Source: Acidimicrobiia bacterium UBA4744 | GTDB lineage: Bacteria > Actinomycetota > Acidimicrobiia > Spongiisociales > UBA4744 | Direction: 5' to 3' | Assembly: GCA_002403855.1 (NCBI GenBank) | Contig: DHIO01000032.1 | Coordinates: forward strand, 1-29,143 | Length of the DNA stretch: 29,143 nt | Shown here: positions 23,993 through 29,143 of the stretch, piece after piece | Position numbering within the stretch: the stretch's first letter is position 1 | Layout of the letters: every line of letters starts with the position of its first letter | The notes under the pieces: generated by a model | The model's database searches: none | Told to the model about the DNA's origin: nothing | Seen by the model: the letters and a program-made list of their open reading frames with translations, nothing else | Program-made: the position numbers and the translations under genes

Positions 23993-24778
23993 CTAGCTAC
24001 CCGTCCAGAAACTGCGCAGCAGTTCGTTCACCGCTTCGGGTGCCTCGATAGGCGGCAAGTGACCTGCTCCCGGTATTACCTCCAGCCGGGCGTTGGGGAT
24101 CAGGCCGGACATATGCTCGGCAACGTCCGGAGGAGTCAGTCCGTCGTCGGCCCCGACCACAACGAGGGCCGGCACGTTGATCGATGCCAGTATGTCCGTG
24201 CGATCAGCCCGGCGGGCCATCCCCTCGAGACTTGCAACCACCGTCTCCGCGGGAGTCCCCTCGACCATCCCCCGCAACCGCACCCGGGCCGCCAATCCCG
24301 CAGTCGGAGCCAAGAGCGCCGTCTGGAAGCCTGCCACGAGAGCTCCGGGACCTTCGGCGGCGACTCGCTCTGCCATTTCCCTCCGCCCGGCCCGGCCTGC
24401 ATCGGAGTCCGCCCCGGAACGGGTGTCCATCAACACCAGAGTTCGCACCCTTTCGGGGTGACGCTCCCAGAGGGCCAGAGCGGCGTAACCACCCATCGAG
24501 AGGGCGACGATGTCGGCCGAAGAGCTACCGAGCGTTTCGATCAAGCCCGCCAGATCATCCGCCAGATGCTCCATAGCCAACACTCCCGACGCAACGGGAT
24601 CCGATCGCCCGCTTCCACGCAGATCCGGCGCCACGCAACGGCGCAGATCCTGCAGGCCTTCGAGTTGATCGAGCCACAACCGGTGATCGAGCGGAAACCC
24701 GTGCACGAACACCGCCAAGTCGCCCTCACCCCTCGACTGGAACCCGAATGTGGTGCCCTGCACCTCGACATACTCCAT
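23993..24778 (-). CDS. Alpha/beta hydrolase fold protein
   Basis: A cytoplasmic 261-residue hydrolase without signal peptide. The triad is visible as Ser94 in ALSMGGYAAL, Asp211/212 in VGADDGLTPP and His240 in GAGHLPPIE, and the oxyanion stretch VHGFPLDHRLW lies at 25-35. The cap region (about 120-185) is helical and Arg/Ala-rich. It resembles 3-oxoadipate enol-lactonase and related esterases, but the substrate cannot be assigned. ATG at 24778 has GGAGGT at ideal spacing; an in-frame start nine codons upstream is less likely. It is divergent from the nuclease gene (52 bp) and convergent with the flavoprotein gene. Confidence 0.85.
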   Translation of the reverse strand: MEYVEVQGTTFGFQSRGEGDLAVFVHGFPLDHRLWLDQLEGLQDLRRCVAPDLRGSGRSDPVASGVLAMEHLADDLAGLIETLGSSSADIVALSMGGYAALALWERHPERVRTLVLMDTRSGADSDAGRAGRREMAERVAAEGPGALVAGFQTALLAPTAGLAARVRLRGMVEGTPAETVVASLEGMARRADRTDILASINVPALVVVGADDGLTPPDVAEHMSGLIPNARLEVIPGAGHLPPIEAPEAVNELLRSFWTGS

Positions 24779-24815
24779 TGCCCACCTCCGGTGATTGGCC
24801 GTCACAGTCGTCCCT

Positions 24816-24821
24816 TACCAT
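24816..24821 (+). promoter_or_regulatory. -10 hexamer TACCAT for the nuclease gene
   Basis: TACCAT-N9-ATG with no Shine-Dalgarno suggests a leaderless or near-leaderless message. The same hexamer precedes sbcD. Confidence 0.4.
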
Positions 24822-24830
24822 ACGACCACG

Positions 24831-25640
24831 ATGAAGTTCTCACTGCTGGTCGTGATTATCGCCGCCGCGGCCGGCTCCTGCACCGAAGCGGATGCCCCGG
24901 CCACCCCCCGAAGACCGGCGCAGGTCGTAGAGGTACCGGACGGCGACTCGCTCAAGGTGAGAATCGACGGAACCGACGAGAGAGTCCGCCTCATCGGGGT
25001 CAACGCGCCGGAGAGCGACGAATGCTTCGGAAAGGAGTCTGCCGCCGGACTGCAGAACTTGCTCGACGAAGCCGAGGTCGAGATCGTGACCGATTTCGAA
25101 GAACGGGATCAGTACGGACGTTTACTGGCCTACGTCTACCTCGAAGGTTCCTTGATCAATGAGGAAATCGCCCGCCGCGGTCTGGTCGTGGCCAGAGCGT
25201 ACGAACCCAACACGACATTGCAGGCGGACATCGATGCTGCCGCGGACGATGCTCGGCAGAATCAGCGTGGCATGTGGGCGCCGACTGTTTGTGCCTCGTC
25301 GGCGGCAACCGGCGTCGAGGTCACGGGAATCGATTCCAACCCTCGAGGCCCGGACCAGGACAACCTGAACGGCGAGCGAGTCTTCATTGCCAACCGCGGC
25401 AACGCGACGGTGGATCTCGGCGGCTGGATTCTGCGCGACTCTTCGTCGGTGCATCGCTACCTGTTCCCGACCGGCACCACCCTGGCCCCAGACTCGGACA
25501 TCGTGGTCCACACCGGCTGTGGAAGCGACACTTCCGAACGGCGCTACTGGTGTGCCGACGGACCGGTTTGGGACAACTCGGGCGACACGGCGTTCCTCCT
25601 CGATGCCGAAGGTCGCACGGTATCCAGCTTCGACTACTGA
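24831..25640 (+). CDS. Secreted thermonuclease (SNase) with lamin-tail domain, lipoprotein
   Basis: A predicted Ca2+-dependent nuclease on the cell surface. The 269-residue product has a signal ending AGSC (Cys17), an SNase domain at about 30-150 with VPDGDSLKVR, RLIGVNAPE (Arg53, Glu61), CFGKES and DQYGRLLAYVYLE (Arg97), matching the catalytic Arg/Glu/Arg set. A lamin-tail (LTD) domain follows at about 160-269 (VFIANRGNATVDLGGWILRD), with Cys230 and Cys241 perhaps bonded. LTD domains often adorn extracellular nucleases and may aid binding to surface or DNA. ATG at 24831 is supported by the signal peptide and the upstream TACCAT. Confidence 0.88.
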   Translation: MKFSLLVVIIAAAAGSCTEADAPATPRRPAQVVEVPDGDSLKVRIDGTDERVRLIGVNAPESDECFGKESAAGLQNLLDEAEVEIVTDFEERDQYGRLLAYVYLEGSLINEEIARRGLVVARAYEPNTTLQADIDAAADDARQNQRGMWAPTVCASSAATGVEVTGIDSNPRGPDQDNLNGERVFIANRGNATVDLGGWILRDSSSVHRYLFPTGTTLAPDSDIVVHTGCGSDTSERRYWCADGPVWDNSGDTAFLLDAEGRTVSSFDY

Positions 25641-25677
25641 CAAGCTGGTGAGAGCTTCGGCACCGCATGGTGGGCTC

Positions 25678-25683
25678 TAGGAT
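25678..25683 (+). promoter_or_regulatory. -10 hexamer TAGGAT for the LEA-like gene
   Basis: TAGGAT lies 41 nt before the ATG, identical to the -10 of the candidate RNA promoter at 4487. The leader would be about 35 nt and include AAGGAG. No good -35. Confidence 0.3.
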
Positions 25684-25724
25684 GAGGGCTGATGATGTCA
25701 ACCCCCCCGGAAGGAGTGAGGGAA

Positions 25725-25991
25725 ATGGGTTTCATGGACACCGTGAAGGGCTGGTTCGGCAAGGCCAAGGAGCAGACATCCGACCTGACCGAGAAGGCTG
25801 CTCCGATGGCGGAGAAGGCCAAGGAAACGGCCGAAGGCGCTTACGAGAAGACCAAGGACGTGGCCGGAGACACCTACGAGAAGACCAAGGACTTCGTGAA
25901 AGGTGAGGGCAAGGAAGCTGCCGAGAAGGTCGAGGAAGTCAAGGACACGGCCGCCGAAGCCGTCGAGCAGGCCGACGACAAGACCGAATAG
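25725..25991 (+). CDS. LEA-like amphipathic helical protein
   Basis: An 88-residue, highly charged Lys/Glu/Ala-rich protein predicted to be one long amphipathic helix. An 11-residue period is visible: YEKTKD occurs twice exactly 11 residues apart, and at DNA level an 18-nt direct repeat lies at 25842-25859 and 25875-25892. This is the pattern of group 3 late-embryogenesis-abundant proteins and some apolipophorin-like stress proteins, which protect membranes or proteins during drying or freezing (known of the family; function here inferred). The N-terminus MGFMDTVKGWFGKAKEQ is more hydrophobic. ATG at 25725 has AAGGAG 8-9 nt before. It is followed by a strong terminator. Confidence 0.75.
   Translation: MGFMDTVKGWFGKAKEQTSDLTEKAAPMAEKAKETAEGAYEKTKDVAGDTYEKTKDFVKGEGKEAAEKVEEVKDTAAEAVEQADDKTE
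25842..25892 (+). repeat. 18-nt direct repeat, 33-bp period, inside the LEA-like gene
   Basis: Two identical copies of TACGAGAAGACCAAGGAC at 25842-25859 and 25875-25892, offset 33 bp, encode the 11-residue repeat of the protein. Identity at nucleotide level suggests recent internal duplication or strong codon preference. Confidence 0.8.
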
Positions 25992-26006
25992 CGGATCCGC
26001 TCACTG

Positions 26007-26035
26007 GGGGACGCACTCCGCGTGCGTCCCCTTTT
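26007..26035 (+). terminator. Rho-independent terminator after the LEA-like gene
   Basis: A perfect 10-bp stem GGGGACGCAC/GTGCGTCCCC with a 5-nt loop is followed by TTTT. It lies 15 bp after the LEA-like stop and only 3 bp before the convergent dehydrogenase stop. It is the only textbook terminator in the window. Confidence 0.9.
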
Positions 26036-26038
26036 GTG

Positions 26039-27589
26039 TCAGATCCATCGCTCGGCAACCGTCTTCATCTCTGTGAAGAGCCGCAGATAGTCGGGACCGC
26101 CCGCCTTGGCGTTTGATCCGGACATCCGGAAGCCTCCGAAGGGTTGCACACCCACCAGCGCCCCCGTGATCTTCCGGTTGATGTACAGGTTGCCGACATG
26201 GAACTCGCGGCGCGCTTTCTCGATACGATCGCGGTCCGAGCTGAAGAGTCCACCGGTGAGCGCGTACTCGGTGCTGTTGGCGATATACAGGGCCTGGTCG
26301 AAATCGGTCGCCCTGATGACGGAGAGCACCGGACCGAAGATCTCATGCTGAGCGAGGCGAGCGTTCGGTTCGACCTCCGCGAACACTGTCGGTTGGATGT
26401 AGAAGCCTCCTTCGATGTCCACCACGCCACCACCGGTCACGAGTCGCGAGGCTGCCCGGCCCTTTTCGATCTCCTCGAGGATCGACCGTTGCTGACCCCC
26501 GCTGATCACTGCGTTGACATCGAAGTTGTCTTCAGCCGAGCCGATGGTCAGCTCCGAGGTGAGCTCGACGACGGCATCGAGAAGGTCGTCGTAGACGTCG
26601 TCGACCACAATCAGCCGAGAACAGGCTGAGCACTTCTGGCCCTGAAACCCGAAGGCCCCGGCAACTGCGGCCGCCGCGGCCGCCGTGAGGTCGGCGGTCT
26701 CGTCGACGATCTGAGCGTCCTTTCCGCCCATCTCCATGTAGGCCCGCTTCAACCAGAGCTGACCTGGATGCACTATCGCCGATCGCTCGGCGATCCGCAG
26801 CCCCACCTCTTTGGAACCCGTGAAGTTGATGAATCGCGTGCGCGGATGGTCGACCAGTACGTCCCCGATCTCACCTCCGGCTCCGGGGAGGAAGTTGATC
26901 ACACCGGGAGGGAGTCCCGCTTCCTGTACGAGTTGAATGAACCTGGCGGCGACGATCGGCGTGGTCGAGGCAGGTTTCACGACCACCGTGTTCCCGGCCG
27001 CCACCGGTCCAATAGCCATGCCGGTGAGGATGGCAAGAGGGAAGTTCCACGGAGGGATCACGACGCCGGCCCCAATCGGAATGAGGTGTGATTCGTTCTC
27101 TTCGCCGGGATAGCCCACGACCTCGAGCGGACCGGCAAGCCGCACTGCCTGCCTGGCGTAGTACTCAACGAAGTCGATAGCCTCGGCAACGTCGGCCTCT
27201 GCTTCCGGCCAATTCTTGGAGGCTTCGACCGTCTCCCACGCAGATAGCTCGTACTTCCGGTCCCGCATCAGGGCGGCCAACTTCACTAGGTGACGTGCTC
27301 GATCGGCGGCGGGTCGTCGCGACCACTGAGGAAAGGCCGACCAGGCCGCCTCGATGGCCCGCTCGGCCAGCTGGGCATCGGCTCCCGCCGCCGAACCGAC
27401 GACCTCGCGGGGCCGGCACGGGTTGACACTCTCGATCGTCCGTCCGGTGTCGACTACCTCACCGCCGATGACGAGCGGATAGTGAACGCCCAGTTGTTCC
27501 CGCACCCCGGCCAGCGCCGACCGGTACGCAGCGTCGTTGGCCGGGATGCTGAAGTCCGAGTAGGGCTCGTTGGCAAACGGCAGGAACAC
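26039..27589 (-). CDS. rocA: L-glutamate gamma-semialdehyde (1-pyrroline-5-carboxylate) dehydrogenase
   Basis: Oxidises glutamate semialdehyde to glutamate with NAD+, the second step of proline and arginine catabolism. The 516-residue product matches the stand-alone RocA/PruA size (B. subtilis about 515). Seen are IPPWNFPLAI near 178-187, FTGSKEVG at 256-263, the general-base Glu286 in MEMGGKDAQIVD, the nucleophile Cys320 in GFQGQKCSACSR, and the C-terminal GVQPFGGFRMSGSNAKAGGPDY. GTG at 27589 has GAGGAGG at ideal spacing and gives the family N-terminus; 44 upstream codons are open but spurious. No proline dehydrogenase gene is nearby, so its usual partner must lie elsewhere. Confidence 0.93.
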   Translation of the reverse strand: MFLPFANEPYSDFSIPANDAAYRSALAGVREQLGVHYPLVIGGEVVDTGRTIESVNPCRPREVVGSAAGADAQLAERAIEAAWSAFPQWSRRPAADRARHLVKLAALMRDRKYELSAWETVEASKNWPEAEADVAEAIDFVEYYARQAVRLAGPLEVVGYPGEENESHLIPIGAGVVIPPWNFPLAILTGMAIGPVAAGNTVVVKPASTTPIVAARFIQLVQEAGLPPGVINFLPGAGGEIGDVLVDHPRTRFINFTGSKEVGLRIAERSAIVHPGQLWLKRAYMEMGGKDAQIVDETADLTAAAAAAVAGAFGFQGQKCSACSRLIVVDDVYDDLLDAVVELTSELTIGSAEDNFDVNAVISGGQQRSILEEIEKGRAASRLVTGGGVVDIEGGFYIQPTVFAEVEPNARLAQHEIFGPVLSVIRATDFDQALYIANSTEYALTGGLFSSDRDRIEKARREFHVGNLYINRKITGALVGVQPFGGFRMSGSNAKAGGPDYLRLFTEMKTVAERWI

Positions 27590-27812
27590 GATGGCCTCCT
27601 CGATACGATGCAGCACTCCCGAGCCTATCGGGATCTGGCGGCCGGTTCCCCGGTGGTCCGGCGCCGGTCCCCAAGGAGCACCACGCCCCAGAACCTCCCT
27701 GGGCGAAACTCGCCGGATCATCCCTCATCTCGTCCCGCCTACCGGGCCTGAGCTTCCCGACGGTGACGAGTCGCCGCGCCCATGCCGGGGAAGGGATAGC
27801 GTTGGTGGCGTC
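27590..27812. other. Divergent spacer between rocA and the IF-2B-like gene
   Basis: This 223-bp region holds no recognisable gene and should contain the promoters of both divergent genes. TAGCGT at 27797-27802 is a candidate -10 for the plus-strand gene. Confidence 0.35.
27797..27802 (+). promoter_or_regulatory. -10 hexamer TAGCGT for the IF-2B-like gene
   Basis: TAGCGT-N10-ATG with no Shine-Dalgarno, consistent with a leaderless or very short leader message. The same hexamer precedes gpsA. Confidence 0.35.
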
Positions 27813-28478
27813 ATGGTCGACACCGCTCATCAGCGCCTGCAGGACGCGGCCCGGGACGTCTGGGCAGATCCGGTGGCCTCCGCCCAGACTGCGGCTGTCG
27901 CCATCCTCCAGATGCTCGAAGAGGACTGGACCGAACGCGAAGCCACGGCAGTCTTCGAACTACGCCGTCGCCGGGCGGACAGTCCTTTCATCCTGGCGAT
28001 AACGCGGACGGTTCTGGAGGTCGAGCCGGGGACCCGGGAGGAGGCCCTTCGCTCTATCCTGGACCGGCTGACCGACCGTACATGGGCCGACGAAACCGGC
28101 CTGCGGATCGCGCATCACGCAACGCTGGGGGTCATGTCGCTCGGAGATACCACCCTGGCAGTACTAGAAGCCGCGTCCGGCCTCGGCGGGTCCTCCGCAG
28201 TGTTGTTCACAGATCGACGAGCCATCGCCAAAGGCCTGACCTACTTGGGGTTGACGGTGGAGGTGGCCCCGCCGGAGCAAGCCGGAGCCGTCCTTCTCCC
28301 GGCGGTCGCCATCATCGGTTCGCGCCTGTGGACCACCGCCCGGGCGGCCGATGTAGCCATCCGCTCCTCGCTGCTCGATGGAGAGGTGGTGGTCGTCGCC
28401 CACCCACTGGCTTCGCTCTCACCCGAGAACCGGGCCGACTTTCGCCCGGCCTCGGCCCTGGTCGATGTCAAGATCTAG
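27813..28478 (+). CDS. Divergent IF-2B/ISOCOT-fold protein, function unknown
   Basis: A soluble 221-residue protein. The N-terminal half is helical (about 1-95). The C-terminal half resembles the eIF-2B alpha/beta/delta fold shared with methylthioribose-1-phosphate and ribose-1,5-bisphosphate isomerases: HHATLGVMSLGDTTLAVLEA (about 101-120), then SSAVLFTDRRAIAKGLTYL and a GEVVVVAHPLA strand. The order of strands fits that family, but the catalytic Cys and Asp of the isomerases are not evident, so activity is doubtful. ATG at 27813 lacks a Shine-Dalgarno; upstream open codons are not protein-like. It converges with serC (60 bp). Confidence 0.55.
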   Translation: MVDTAHQRLQDAARDVWADPVASAQTAAVAILQMLEEDWTEREATAVFELRRRRADSPFILAITRTVLEVEPGTREEALRSILDRLTDRTWADETGLRIAHHATLGVMSLGDTTLAVLEAASGLGGSSAVLFTDRRAIAKGLTYLGLTVEVAPPEQAGAVLLPAVAIIGSRLWTTARAADVAIRSSLLDGEVVVVAHPLASLSPENRADFRPASALVDVKI

Positions 28479-28538
28479 CAAGCAACAAGCAACGCCCGCG
28501 ACTGTCAAGTAGAGACCGCCGGCCGAAAGCTCCTCGAG

Positions 28539-29143
28539 TCAGCCGAGCCGTCCCACCACGTGATCGATCGAACGGGTGAGGGCCTCAACGTCGGCCGTCT
28601 CGACGGAGGGCCACAGCCCGACCCGCAACTGATTGCGGCCCAACTTGCGATAGGACTCGGTGTCGAGGATCCCGTTGGCCCGCAGCACCGAAGCAACGGC
28701 CGACGCCTCAACCGAAGGATCGAAGTCGATCGTCGGCGTGACGGGTGATCGTTCAGAAGGCACGCCGACAAACGGGAGAGCGAAGCCGGCCGCCTCGGCC
28801 CACCCATACAACACCGCGGCGTTGCGGTCGCAACGGGAGGCCGCCCATTCGAGGCCGCCCTCACTGCGAATCCAGTCGATTTGGCGCTCCAGCATGAAGA
28901 GGGTGGCCAGTGCCGGGGTGTTGTACGTCTGCGATTGGCGGGAGTTCTCCAGAGCCAGCTTCAGGCTCAGGAAAGCCGGGATGTGGCGTTGCGTGGCTGC
29001 GATTCGCTCGATGCGATCAACAGCCGCCGGAGAACACAAGGCAACCCATAGCCCTCCGTCGGATCCGAAGGCCTTCTGTGGGCTGAAGTAGTAGACGTCG
29101 AACTGGCGGGGGTCCACCCCCAACGCCCCGGCCGCCGAGGGTG
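28539..29143 (-). CDS. serC: Phosphoserine aminotransferase, C-terminal part (cut by window edge)
   Basis: PLP enzyme of serine biosynthesis converting 3-phosphohydroxypyruvate to phosphoserine. Only about 201 C-terminal codons are present; the frame runs off the right edge, so the start is outside. The fragment begins SAAGALGVDP and shows the PLP-lysine motif YYFSPQKAFGSDGGLWVAL, then QTYNTPALATLFMLERQIDW and the C-terminal ANGILDTESYRKLGRNQLRV. These match the mycobacterial/actinobacterial SerC type rather than the E. coli type. The stop is normal. Confidence 0.93.
   Translation of the reverse strand, partial: PSAAGALGVDPRQFDVYYFSPQKAFGSDGGLWVALCSPAAVDRIERIAATQRHIPAFLSLKLALENSRQSQTYNTPALATLFMLERQIDWIRSEGGLEWAASRCDRNAAVLYGWAEAAGFALPFVGVPSERSPVTPTIDFDPSVEASAVASVLRANGILDTESYRKLGRNQLRVGLWPSVETADVEALTRSIDHVVGRLG

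Noticed and set aside
23960..25162. 400-codon open frame on plus
   Set aside because: Overlaps the minus-strand hydrolase and the nuclease in another frame. No recognisable content.

Overview
This is a 29.1-kb chromosomal stretch of a high-GC bacterium, most likely an actinobacterium and possibly class Acidimicrobiia (inference). The hints are the mycobacterial-type SerC at the right edge, lipoproteins with Thr/Ser-rich linkers, GTG starts, and several genes that appear to be transcribed without a leader. There is no rRNA, tRNA, CRISPR array, insertion sequence or prophage. Most genes are housekeeping or metabolic.

Layout. 0-3.1 kb (minus): a long-chain acyl-CoA synthetase and an alpha-methylacyl-CoA racemase-type CoA-transferase, both fitting lipid or branched-acyl catabolism. 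3.5-4.4 kb (minus): a lipoprotein cytochrome c and a PF06695-type membrane protein. 4.46-4.65 kb (plus): an unannotated candidate structured RNA, with a consensus-like promoter followed by serial hairpins. 4.8-6.3 kb (minus): ychF followed by two tandem FlgM-like mini-proteins. 6.4-9.0 kb (plus): gpsA and a DUF4349 lipoprotein.

9.0-16.7 kb (minus) is the most interesting block. In transcription order it reads herA, [acyltransferase remnant and lipoprotein hydrolase], sbcD/mre11, sbcC/rad50, nurA. The last three genes overlap at their ends and are probably translationally coupled. This is the gene set, and the same relative order, of the archaeal HerA-Mre11-Rad50-NurA end-resection operon. Here it is interrupted between herA and mre11 by two unrelated pieces.

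16.8-24.8 kb: a secreted PQQ-type sugar dehydrogenase (minus); then on plus a Cys/Met-metabolism PLP enzyme, an unusually large UMF1-type MFS transporter carrying an inserted extra domain, and a LapA-domain protein overlapping a CoA-disulfide-reductase-like flavoprotein; then a minus-strand alpha/beta hydrolase. 24.8-29.1 kb: a secreted SNase plus lamin-tail-domain lipoprotein and a LEA-like helical protein ending in a strong terminator (plus), 1-pyrroline-5-carboxylate dehydrogenase (minus), a divergent IF-2B-fold protein (plus), and the C-terminal part of serC cut by the window edge (minus).

Genes without a Shine-Dalgarno sequence repeatedly carry a TANNNT hexamer 6-10 nt before the start codon, which suggests leaderless transcription. 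Start codons were re-chosen throughout from family N-termini, Shine-Dalgarno sites or these hexamers.
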